Source: CAZOWW01 sp964583765
GTDB taxonomy: Bacteria > Actinomycetota > Actinomycetes > Actinomycetales > Kineosporiaceae
NCBI GenBank assembly: GCA_964583765.1
Contig: CAZOWW010000031.1
Coordinates: 1-42,746 of the forward strand
Direction: 5' to 3'
DNA length: 42,746 nucleotides
Below, one piece after another: positions 16,604 through 24,762 of this stretch. The translations under genes were made by a program, and so were the position numbers. The number at the start of each line of letters is the position of its first letter. Positions within the stretch are counted from its first letter, which is position 1. The notes under the pieces are model-generated. The model was not told the origin of the DNA and did no database searches. It saw nothing but the letters and a program-made list of their open reading frames with translations.

Positions 16604-17668
16604 ATGAGCTCTGACTCGACAGGGAAAGAATCCCGAAATCTGGTCGTCTTCCTGGATGGGACGAGAAACGAACCAGAGACGGGTACAACGAACGTCGCCA
16701 GAGCCTTCCACCTTACAGAGAAGAACGATCAACAAATTGTCTTCTACGCCCCGGGTGTTGGGACTATCGGCTCACATTCAGCTCTTACAAATGCCGGCAA
16801 GGTCGCAACCAAATTGGCCGGACTCGTCGGGGGTTATGGGGTTCGCCAGAACATCGAAGATGCATACAGATTTCTCGTTGCCAATTACCGACAAGGTGAT
16901 CGACTGTACTTCTTTGGATTCTCACGCGGCGCCTACACCGCCCGAGCCCTTACGGGAATGCTACGAACAGTGGGTCTCCTACGACCGGAGGTCCAGAACA
17001 TGACGCCCTATGCCCTGAAGCTCTACCTGAAGTCTGGACCAGGCAAGGGGGCCGATGAGAACTTCTGGCGTATACGCCGAGAATTCTCAAATCACTTCGG
17101 CAACCCTGGCTTCCCACGGGCGGCGGATGGTTCTCATCCACAAGTCCGATTCCTCGGAGTCTGGGACACAGTTAAGTCTATCGGTTCGCTCACATGGCGA
17201 GCACAGATTCAACAAGTCCGCTGGCCATTCACAGCGAGTCTTCCCAATGTCCGATACGCGCGACATGCCATGGCGATCCACGAACGACGTCGGTCCTACA
17301 CCCTATATCGATTTCGCCCGAAGAATGGCTCGAAATTCGAGGATCAATATCGGGAAATGTGGTTCGCAGGAACGCACGGGGACATCGGAGGCGTCTTCTC
17401 AGAAGATCGAGGACTGTCTGACGTAGCGCTTGCCTGGATTATTACAGAGGCCGCTCACGCAGGCCTGCAAGTTAGTTCAAGGCGTTACAAGGCGCTCCTT
17501 GACCATGAAATCTTCGCGGACATACCAGAAGACGTGTCACTTGGCGAGATCCACCGTGCTAGCCGGTATTGGTGGTTGCTGGGCGGATGGAAGGAGCGAC
17601 AGCCAGCCCCGACGGACCTGCTTCATCCGCTCGCCCGACTTCGGCTGGCTCAAGGCAAGACGCCGTGA
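16604..17668 (+). CDS. DUF2235 alpha/beta-hydrolase (Tle1-like lipase fold)
   Basis: 354 residues. Begins with the family hallmark VVFLDGTRNE (14-23), followed by APGVGTIG. The nucleophile elbow is FFGFSRGAYTAR (S107). D188 in LGVWDTVKS and H258 in MWFAGTHGDIGG complete a credible Ser-Asp-His triad. Members act as phospholipases, including type VI secretion effectors, and some sit in defence loci. There is no signal peptide, so it should act in the cytoplasm. It lies 49 bp upstream of the nuclease-NACHT gene on the same strand, in the same lower-GC block, so the two are probably co-transcribed. Confidence 0.8.
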   Translation: MSSDSTGKESRNLVVFLDGTRNEPETGTTNVARAFHLTEKNDQQIVFYAPGVGTIGSHSALTNAGKVATKLAGLVGGYGVRQNIEDAYRFLVANYRQGDRLYFFGFSRGAYTARALTGMLRTVGLLRPEVQNMTPYALKLYLKSGPGKGADENFWRIRREFSNHFGNPGFPRAADGSHPQVRFLGVWDTVKSIGSLTWRAQIQQVRWPFTASLPNVRYARHAMAIHERRRSYTLYRFRPKNGSKFEDQYREMWFAGTHGDIGGVFSEDRGLSDVALAWIITEAAHAGLQVSSRRYKALLDHEIFADIPEDVSLGEIHRASRYWWLLGGWKERQPAPTDLLHPLARLRLAQGKTP

Positions 17669-17717
17669 ATATGCGCCGGCTCGATGAACTAGTTCACGAA
17701 GGAGTGGGGCGATCCAG

Positions 17718-20564
17718 ATGATTGTCAGCGAAGAGACGATCACTAGGGTATTCGCTAGCGTCTCAGAGACCACAGAAATCCCAACGCAACGCCCAAGGAC
17801 CCTCCCCACGCAGGAGATCCTTAAGTTTGCCCACTCGGTCCTTGACTGCGACGCCGTCGGGAAAATCGTCCTGGGCGAAGCGGAGCGGCACCCCGCAAAC
17901 GCATCTTTGCTCGCCAAGGTTCTCCTTGAGCGTTTAGCTGAGGATACCGAGGGACAACGGAAGCTCAAGGACCTGGCAGACTCGGTACTTGCAGACGACG
18001 CTCTCGCAAGTGACGAATCAGAACCAGTGCATGCCCCTCAGGCCGCTCCTCCGAGTGCTCTTGAACGTGGCACGGCATTCGAATATGAGGTTGCGAGCCT
18101 TCTCTCGAATCCGCAGCGGAGGATATCCCACGAGACATATGTCGGACACAAGCGCATTGACCTGCTAGTGGAAGAACCCCGGCATAACACCGTGATATTG
18201 ATGGCCGTCGAGTGCAAGGACTATAAGTCCGCAATTGGAAACTCCGCCCTAGCCCAAATATGGGCGGATTATCAGCCGCTTGTTGCCGTCGGGCAGATTC
18301 ACGAACTCCTTGTGGTGTCTCGGGCTGGCTTCTCTCCCGCCGCTCGATCACTCGCCAAATCCACCGGAAATCTATTCTTGCTTGATTACTCCGATCTGCG
18401 TCACCAAATTCTCGACCTCAGAGGATACGCGCGATCGCTAATCGATTCATACGATAATGACGAAGACGGCTTGAGCAGCTATTTTGTCACACCGCAGACC
18501 AGCGAGGGTATCGACGCCCTTAGCCTGCTTAATGATTGGATCATGGACGAGGGTTCGCTAGACAGCCGCCGACCGGTGGCGGTCTTAGGGGGATACGGCA
18601 TAGGCAAGACGTCACTGGCCCGTCACCTTGCGGCACGGCAAGCTAAAGAATTCCTCGACGGGTCGACCCGCGCTCCTGTCTACATTCGCCTCGGGGAAAT
18701 TGCGGGAGAGCAGAGCCTTGAAGGTCTTCTTGGTGCACATTTTACGGCGCTCCATCCAGTCGTAGGATATTCATTCGATGCCTTTCGCCGGGCAAACACC
18801 CAAGGCCGCCTAGTCGTAATTCTTGATGGCTTCGATGAAATGAAGCAACTTCTCACGTGGGAACAATTCAAGTATAACATCAAGACGCTAAATAGACTCT
18901 GCGAAGGGGCTGCGAAAGTCATATTACTGGGAAGGCCGACGGCCTTCGAGACGGACGATGAGCAGGAATTTATCCTTCAAGGTAAGGTTAAGAAGAAGGA
19001 GTTGATGTATACCGAGCCGGGCTGGCCCGACTATCAGGAAATGACACTAAAGTCGTTTGATGCTCCCCAGATCACCAGCTTCCTAGCGGCGTACTGGTCT
19101 TATCGTGCTAGAGTTGACCCGCTCTTCGTCCCCCCCAATGAGGAGATGAAGAGCGCACTTTCGCGAAGGCAGATTCGGGATCTTGCCCGTCGCCCAGTTC
19201 AGTTGCGAATGCTCGCCGAGATGCTCCCTACGTACTCCGGCGTAATTGACGATCTTGATCAGGGCGAGCTGTACGACTCCTTCATCGACCACATGATCGA
19301 CCGAGTGATGATGCGCGAAGAAGACAAGAACTCACGGTTGGCATTCACCCGCGCTCAACGTCGAGATTTCCTGAGATGGCTTGCCTTCTGGTTATGGGAG
19401 AGCGACCTCGGCACCACGGTTGCGGAGGAGCGTGTACCCGATAAGCTCGTGAAGCCGTTTGTTGGCAGCAACGAGCCGAGTGCAGTCAGGCGCGACCTCA
19501 TTCAAAGCTGCCCCCTCGATCGTAGGCCAGGTGAACGGCTCTCGTTCCCTCACAAGTCTTTCCAAGAGTTCCTGGTCGCCGAAGAGATTTGGCTCAGGAT
19601 GCGAGATGAGACCATCACAGCAAAGGAAGCGGATGCGCTAATTTCCGATGAAGTTGCAGCCTTTCTCATGACGGTTCGCGGGGATACCGAGGCAAGGGCC
19701 GCCGAAGCTCGGATGAAGGAGTGTGAGGGAACTCTACACGCCCGATCCGTGCGGGCCTTCTGCCCTGTAAGCGATGATTGGGCCACAATTCGAAGTAGCC
19801 TGTCAGGACTAGACAGCTGGCGAGTCATCTCGTGGATCAGCGAAGTGCTAAGCAAGGGTCATTCACGCTTCGACTCGAAGTGGCTAGAGGAAGTGGTTTG
19901 GAGATGGTCGCATCTAAACCCCTACCTGAAGGTCTTGGCCGCCGCAGTTGGACCCGACCCGAATACTCGTCTAATTGAGGACGCGGTAGGTTCGCTGCTG
20001 CAGGCCTCTGAATTGGAATCCGTGACAGCAAGAGCGGTCGATGCTGGCGGGGTGCACGAGCTGGACAATCGGTATGTTGGGACGATGAGTCGCCCGAGGA
20101 TGCAACTGGGCATAATTACAGGGAGAGGCCGAATCGCACGCGATCAGAAGACCAAGAATTACCGACTCTATGACGTAGATCGGATGGGAGTCCGTTGGTT
20201 CAAGCCATCCTCTTTGCTTGCGGTTGAGAAATTGAACTTTCCGAGACGGACCAATGGGGTATTTGATCTCGATATTCGTGGTCTTCGTTCCATTATTGCG
20301 CGAGAATGCTCTCGGGATCGGTTCATTTCGGAGTGGCTTGATGAGGGTCCGAATCTGACCAGAGACTTTGAGCTTCCGAGTCGGATCGAACTTTACGATC
20401 AGGAGATTCGGACACGGACACTGAGCCTCCTGGCGGCCATTCACGACTACAAGGAAAAGCGCGCACGGATCCTCAAGGGCAATGGTGCTTTCACATGGAC
20501 CCACTTGGATGGAGGCGGCGACAGGGGAGCTCGTGAGTCCGCGGAGCCACGTCAGGGCCAGTGA
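17718..20564 (+). CDS. restriction-nuclease/NACHT NTPase protein (bacterial NLR-like)
   Basis: 948 residues. Residues 1-110: helical N-terminal region. Residues 118-230: PD-(D/E)xK nuclease of Mrr type with E123 (AFEYEVASLL), D148 (KRIDLLVEE) and E165-x-K167 (MAVECKDYK). Residues 285-480: NACHT NTPase with Walker A GGYGIGKTS (291-299) and Walker B VVILDGFDEM (366-375). A winged-helix and helical region follows, with FPHKSFQEFLVAEE near 612 as in NACHT proteins, then a C-terminal domain of unknown type that probably senses the trigger. Known nuclease-NACHT proteins protect bacteria against phage: recognition activates the NTPase and releases DNA cleavage. That role is inferred here from architecture and cargo position. 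Confidence 0.85.
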   Translation: MIVSEETITRVFASVSETTEIPTQRPRTLPTQEILKFAHSVLDCDAVGKIVLGEAERHPANASLLAKVLLERLAEDTEGQRKLKDLADSVLADDALASDESEPVHAPQAAPPSALERGTAFEYEVASLLSNPQRRISHETYVGHKRIDLLVEEPRHNTVILMAVECKDYKSAIGNSALAQIWADYQPLVAVGQIHELLVVSRAGFSPAARSLAKSTGNLFLLDYSDLRHQILDLRGYARSLIDSYDNDEDGLSSYFVTPQTSEGIDALSLLNDWIMDEGSLDSRRPVAVLGGYGIGKTSLARHLAARQAKEFLDGSTRAPVYIRLGEIAGEQSLEGLLGAHFTALHPVVGYSFDAFRRANTQGRLVVILDGFDEMKQLLTWEQFKYNIKTLNRLCEGAAKVILLGRPTAFETDDEQEFILQGKVKKKELMYTEPGWPDYQEMTLKSFDAPQITSFLAAYWSYRARVDPLFVPPNEEMKSALSRRQIRDLARRPVQLRMLAEMLPTYSGVIDDLDQGELYDSFIDHMIDRVMMREEDKNSRLAFTRAQRRDFLRWLAFWLWESDLGTTVAEERVPDKLVKPFVGSNEPSAVRRDLIQSCPLDRRPGERLSFPHKSFQEFLVAEEIWLRMRDETITAKEADALISDEVAAFLMTVRGDTEARAAEARMKECEGTLHARSVRAFCPVSDDWATIRSSLSGLDSWRVISWISEVLSKGHSRFDSKWLEEVVWRWSHLNPYLKVLAAAVGPDPNTRLIEDAVGSLLQASELESVTARAVDAGGVHELDNRYVGTMSRPRMQLGIITGRGRIARDQKTKNYRLYDVDRMGVRWFKPSSLLAVEKLNFPRRTNGVFDLDIRGLRSIIARECSRDRFISEWLDEGPNLTRDFELPSRIELYDQEIRTRTLSLLAAIHDYKEKRARILKGNGAFTWTHLDGGGDRGARESAEPRQGQ

Positions 20565-21036
20565 GGACTGCCGCAATCGCGTTTGATCCACTGATTCGGG
20601 CTTGGGCAGGTCGAGATCCTCCAACTGCTTCTCATATAATGAAGGACCGAGATACAGTCGGGTGGCCGGAGAGTCATGTCACCGAATGCCCTGCGTGGGA
20701 GTGAGTGCGAGGTCGGCCGAAGCTGACTTTCAGGTCCTTGGTGACTAACCTTGATCATTCGCGGGTGAGGTTCGTTGGCCTGCCCAGTCTCCCTTGTTGA
20801 TCTTCTCCTCCTGTGGGTGAGGGCTCACGCCACGCCCCCGGGGGACGAAAGATCGAGGCTGACCTGGCGCACTCGCTCCCAGCCAGACACGTGAAGCGCG
20901 GCGCAGAGCACCCATCACCCCACACGAGCACCAGAGACCGACTACTTGATCTCCTGACTACACCTTGGAATGCGAAGAGCCCCTAAACCCGACTTTTCTC
21001 GTGGAGGCCTCGGCTTGAGATGCCATAGGTGCGCGC
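20565..21036. other. 472-bp intergenic region between convergent genes
   Basis: No gene recognised. It separates the nuclease-NACHT gene (+) from the Nudix-like gene (-). A CCCCCGGGGG palindrome lies near 20837, and an imperfect hairpin ATAGGTGCGCGCCTAT lies at about 21024-21039, overlapping the Nudix-like stop codon, where it could act as a weak terminator. Short ORFs here show no protein-like features. Confidence 0.3.
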
Positions 21037-22290
21037 CTATCTTCCGCCTCCCCGGCGACGTCTGCGGCTACCCGCATCCTTGGCAGTAGGCACGAGTCCA
21101 AGCACTTCTCTATGATGCCAGGCAAGGCCGAGACAGGCCTTACCGCCAGGTCGAGTGGCAGGGTTGTTGAGATAATTGCGGATCACTGCTTCCTTGAATG
21201 GTCTTCCTGGGATCAGTGTTCCCTCATTGTTGATCTTCACCATATCGGGAAACGTTCGATCGAATGCGCTTGCCGTGAAGACGGCCACTGTCAGCAATTC
21301 AGGCTTCCACGTTAGAGGGTCAAGACCAGCCCCGAGCACATACACCCGAAGATCGCCGGATTTCTTCGCATCCATCAGCCTGCGGTAGGGCACCTCGTGT
21401 TCGTAGTCAATCGTGCGGCCGCCAACCCCCTGAGCGTCATCGACACCCAAGAATTCCTCGGCGTACTCGCGAACGATATTCCTCCAGATACTGAAGTCGC
21501 TCTCGATTGCTTCGATGCTGATGTCCGACGGTGTGAATTCTCCCGCAGGAACCACGTGAAATAGTTCAGGAGCCAGCACAACACGTACCGAATCCCGCTT
21601 GTGAAGAACAAAACTTGATCCTTCCGAGGAAACCCGCACCGTCAGGGTCAGTACCCCGAGACTCGCAACCCTGTTCACTAGATCGAATGGATCCTTCAGT
21701 CGCGACCTCAAGCTTCGATCTCGCCGCAGGTAACGCTTCCGCAAACTCCGTCCAGCCGCTTCATAGGCCAAGACCTCACTCGTATCCAGGTATTCGAAAT
21801 AGCAGGCCTGAGAGAACCTCATAGTCCTGGAGTTCTCCGAGAATTCTATCTCTACAGGTCGGTATATCGTCCCGTTGAACAAGTGGCCCATCTCGGCGAA
21901 ATCGGTGAGCGCCTCACTGTAGGTGACCTTGCGTGTAAGTCCCGCCCCCGGGATAATTCGTCCGCGCTCTACCAACTTGCTCGTGTCATCCCTGCTGTAG
22001 TCGGACTTCCATTCGATGGTCAACGAGTCGAGCGGCCATGGTTGCGAGGGAATCCAAGATTCCTTCGACAACATGGGGATTCCGTGCCTCTGACTCCGCC
22101 ACTTCTTGGGAGCGTCCTTGAGTACCGCGTCAGTCAATCTTAGCTGATTCCGCTTCAATTCTAGGAATACCCTCATGAATTGATCGATCCGAGCGGATCT
22201 TCTGCTTGACTTCCAAGCATTTAGTGTCGAAGGGGTGCCCACAATGGCAATCACCAACCCTGCAACTCCCAGCAAATCAGCAAGCGACAC
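21037..22290 (-). CDS. membrane-anchored protein with Nudix-like domain
   Basis: 417 residues. One N-terminal membrane segment (LLGVAGLVIAIVG, 6-18) is followed by a basic stretch. Residues about 225-400 hold a degenerate Nudix-type fold: FVLHKRDSV, FHVVPAGEFTPSD, then the Nudix-box-like DFSIWRNIVREYAEEFLG (265-282) with the REYAEE signature, and later LRVYVLGAGLDPLTWKPE and NNEGTLIPG. Nudix proteins hydrolyse or bind nucleoside-diphosphate derivatives; the box spacing is off consensus here, so binding without hydrolysis is possible. The domain resembles one found fused to XRE helix-turn-helix segments in Streptomyces. Lower-GC codon use matches the neighbouring defence-type genes. Confidence 0.55.
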   Translation of the reverse strand: MSLADLLGVAGLVIAIVGTPSTLNAWKSSRRSARIDQFMRVFLELKRNQLRLTDAVLKDAPKKWRSQRHGIPMLSKESWIPSQPWPLDSLTIEWKSDYSRDDTSKLVERGRIIPGAGLTRKVTYSEALTDFAEMGHLFNGTIYRPVEIEFSENSRTMRFSQACYFEYLDTSEVLAYEAAGRSLRKRYLRRDRSLRSRLKDPFDLVNRVASLGVLTLTVRVSSEGSSFVLHKRDSVRVVLAPELFHVVPAGEFTPSDISIEAIESDFSIWRNIVREYAEEFLGVDDAQGVGGRTIDYEHEVPYRRLMDAKKSGDLRVYVLGAGLDPLTWKPELLTVAVFTASAFDRTFPDMVKINNEGTLIPGRPFKEAVIRNYLNNPATRPGGKACLGLAWHHREVLGLVPTAKDAGSRRRRRGGGR

Positions 22291-22488
22291 TCGAACTCCC
22301 TAATTGATGAACCTTCGGTCGGCTTTCCCTACCGGCAGATCAAGACACAAGGAGAACTTCCCTCCCCAAAGGAGAAACCCCGGGCAGGCGGCCGTGACTC
22401 GAAGCAGTGGCACGTGGATCCTGCATTATTGCGCTGGCATCCCACGTCGTATCCGTGGTTGCCACAGTCGATGAGAACCCTCAAGGAT

Positions 22489-23376
22489 TCACATTGAAGG
22501 CATGCCCTCTAGCGGTTCAACGGGAAGTCCCTGTGCGAGACGGATGAGTTCGATCAACAATGACTCATGTCGCTCAAGGTCAGATGGAACTAGCTGGATT
22601 CGGTACTTCCCCCACCGCTTCTCATACGTCAAGACGTTCAGGCCCGCGCCCTCAAGTCGTGCGTCAAGCTCATCGGTTCTCTCCACGCGCAACTCCCAAA
22701 ATACATACTTCTTCCGTGGCCTAAATGTCACAAAGTTGTCAGTAACTCCGTCCCGCTGCACTCCAATATAGTGTTTATTATACTTGAGCGAGAATCGGGG
22801 CCCATTCATATTTGCGATGCCTAGTATCCGGTCGGTCAAGGCGACGAGCTCGGGGGTGCTCTTCTGCTGCCAATACCCGCGATCCGTCTCTTGCCCCGGT
22901 TCATCCTCCTCCTCTGGTGCAGGGAGTGCGAGATCCAGAACTCGCGTGGCGGTGAGGGTGAGAACTCCGTCAACGTCCAGCGCACTGATCTGAATGGCGA
23001 TTAGGGGGATCGCCTGATTGAACAGGTTGATAACATTCAGGAATCTTCCAGTGACCTCCTCTGCCACAATCACGGCAACATGTTCATATTGAGGAAAACG
23101 CCTACGCTCCGTATCCCAATACTCAAGCGTTCGGATGATATGACTCTCATCCGTTGCGCCGAGCTGAATTTCCACTTCATATCGAGTATTCGACTCCGAG
23201 TCAGACAGCAGGAGATCCAGCCGCCCGGCGCGAGGCTGTCTCCGCTCGACGTCCTTGACGGCGAGGTCGCCAAGACCCAGTAGTTCCACATCACTGACTA
23301 TCTGATGCTGCAACCACTTCTCATTGAAGCTCGGGTGTGCCTTGAGGCTGACTCTGGTCGAGCGTTTGTACTCCAC
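22489..23376 (-). CDS. PD-(D/E)xK nuclease-like protein with DUF5655-type C-terminus
   Basis: 295 residues, GTG start. Residues 50-75 carry RAGRLDLLLSDS and RYEVEIQLGATDESHI, the core of a widespread family with a restriction-endonuclease fold: D54 and E67/E69 would be the metal ligands, but the usual lysine is replaced by glutamine (E-I-Q), as in this family generally. Residues about 190-275 (FSLKYNKHYIGV, FVTFRPRKKYVFWELRVERT) resemble DUF5655. Probably a DNA-acting defence or repair protein; activity is uncertain. It is the last cargo gene before the tRNA scar. Confidence 0.65.
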   Translation of the reverse strand: MEYKRSTRVSLKAHPSFNEKWLQHQIVSDVELLGLGDLAVKDVERRQPRAGRLDLLLSDSESNTRYEVEIQLGATDESHIIRTLEYWDTERRRFPQYEHVAVIVAEEVTGRFLNVINLFNQAIPLIAIQISALDVDGVLTLTATRVLDLALPAPEEEDEPGQETDRGYWQQKSTPELVALTDRILGIANMNGPRFSLKYNKHYIGVQRDGVTDNFVTFRPRKKYVFWELRVERTDELDARLEGAGLNVLTYEKRWGKYRIQLVPSDLERHESLLIELIRLAQGLPVEPLEGMPSM

Positions 23377-23763
23377 ATGACTGATCCTCTCACCCCCGTG
23401 GGTGCGAGATCACGAACTTCCAGGTTCTCGCTGCAAGCGCCTCTGGCCGCCACCCAAGGAGACGACGCCCAGGAAGAGGACGGGCACGTCGTCGCTCGCT
23501 GCGGACCAGTCTCGCCGATCAGTACAGGGCCCCACCCCAGAGAGCACTTGCCTGCGCTCTGACGGCCGGTGTCCGAGCCCAGAGATCAGGCCCACGCACC
23601 ATGACCGCCCTGGTCGACCTCCCATCAGGTGACCTCGCCGCCACGTCACGTGGAGCCATCCGTGGAGCGAAACCCCGGCTACAGGTGTGGTTCCAGGGCA
23701 TGGAGCTACCTTCTCTGTTGCCGAAGTCGCAGGTAGAGGGCAGGTTCTACCGGACGACATCCC
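23377..23763. other. 387-bp region between last cargo gene and tRNA scar
   Basis: No gene supported. A 142-codon minus-strand ORF (23410-23838) reads through the tRNA half and begins with residues GGWGSNPGPTDYE, the typical translation artefact of a tRNA T-arm, so it is rejected. GC content rises again to backbone level from about 23400, marking the right edge of the lower-GC cargo. Confidence 0.3.
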
Positions 23764-23808
23764 CTCATAATCCGTCGGTCCTGGGTTCGAACCCCAGCCG
23801 CCCCACCA
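23764..23808 (+). other. 3' half of tRNA-Met (CAT): element attachment site
   Basis: Reads in order: anticodon loop CTCATAA, 3' anticodon stem TCCGT, variable region CGGTC, T stem-loop CTGGGTTCGAACCCCAG, acceptor strand CCGCCCC, discriminator A and encoded CCA. The 5' half is absent: there is no GGGGCGG and no ACGGA before the loop (CATCC instead). A tRNA 3' half alone is what integration at a tRNA 3' end leaves distal to the restored gene. Because the fragment points rightward, the element lies to its left and the intact tRNA-Met should be off the left edge. Most likely attR. Confidence 0.7.
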
Positions 23809-24034
23809 CCAGAAGTAGCCCCTGGCCTGCGACGACACCGTCCAATACCAATCGTCCGTGTCCGGTTGGGTCAGGCCACGACCGGCTCGTTACGGCCGTC
23901 CGCCCCAAATCCGCCCCAAAGTCGAGTTCCTCGCAGGTCAGCGGGTCCCCGCGGCGACCAGGTCGCCGCCGGCCGCGCCCGCGATCAATGCGTCGGCTCC
24001 CGCCGGGACAACTCGGGCGGTATGTGTGCTCGTC

Positions 24035-24580
24035 CTACAGCGCCCGCTGCTCGAAGGTCGCCACGGAGGTTCGGTAGGTGCTGTTCGGGTCCTGCTCAGG
24101 ATTGATCAACAGTGTGAACGCAGGCAGGGCGGAGGGCAGCGGTTGCCCCTGCTCGTCCCGCTGACCGGGCTCCTTGTCCGACTGGATCAGGGCAACCCTC
24201 ACGCACCAGCGACCCATGGGAAGCGGGACCTGCAGTCCGATGTCCGCCAAGGTGTGGACGTATTCGATGCCGCTGACCACGGCAACTCCCGCGGAGAGGA
24301 ACACGTAGGGGTCGGAGGTCATGAGCAGGTAGCCGCGTTCGCGGTCGGTGAGCTCAGCAGGATCCGCGCTCGACCCGACCCTCACAGCAATCTTGAAGTC
24401 GCCGTCGAATCCGATGTTGACGGGCACGAAGGCGCCGGCGGCGAGGTGCCGGGCGATGTCCTCGTCGTCCGCCAGCTCCGCTTCCCAGGAGTCGTAGTCG
24501 CTCACATGACCGAAGGCAGCGGGCGACCACAGCCCGAACATCCCCGAATCGGTCCTCATCACGCCTGCGATCTCCACCAT
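24035..24580 (-). CDS. conserved hypothetical protein, chromosomal copy of the gene at 3422
   Basis: 181 residues, ATG with an ideal ribosome binding site (AGGAGG, 5 nt spacer). Homologous over its full length to the element copy (161 aa) and 19 residues longer at the C-terminus. Motifs include MFGLWSPAAFGHVSDYDSWE, EDIARHLAAGAFVPV, LTDRERGYLL and PGQRDEQGQPLPSALPAF. The proteins look soluble, acidic and single-domain. I recall similar proteins across bacteria without a known function. It is the first gene beyond the tRNA scar, so it should belong to the chromosome. Confidence 0.75.
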   Translation of the reverse strand: MVEIAGVMRTDSGMFGLWSPAAFGHVSDYDSWEAELADDEDIARHLAAGAFVPVNIGFDGDFKIAVRVGSSADPAELTDRERGYLLMTSDPYVFLSAGVAVVSGIEYVHTLADIGLQVPLPMGRWCVRVALIQSDKEPGQRDEQGQPLPSALPAFTLLINPEQDPNSTYRTSVATFEQRAL

Positions 24581-24762
24581 TGCCGCCTCCTGGCTCTGCC
24601 GCGCCGGCATTGCCTGCCGGGCCTTTCGTGTCCGCCTCTGGCCGGCCCCAACAGCCCCGGCGCCTCCCAGTGGATCACACGCGCCCGCTGCCGGTCCCGA
24701 GCTCCCTCGGCACGGTCGTCGTACCCTGCTCACCCGCCAGAAACACCGACACCAGCAATGGC

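Noticed and set aside
23690..23808. Complete functional tRNA gene
   Set aside because: No 5' acceptor, D arm or 5' anticodon stem can be found upstream of the CTCATAA loop.
23410..23838. 142-residue minus-strand protein beginning near GGWGSNPGPTDYE
   Set aside because: That phrase is the antisense translation of a tRNA T-arm and acceptor, a well-known annotation artefact.
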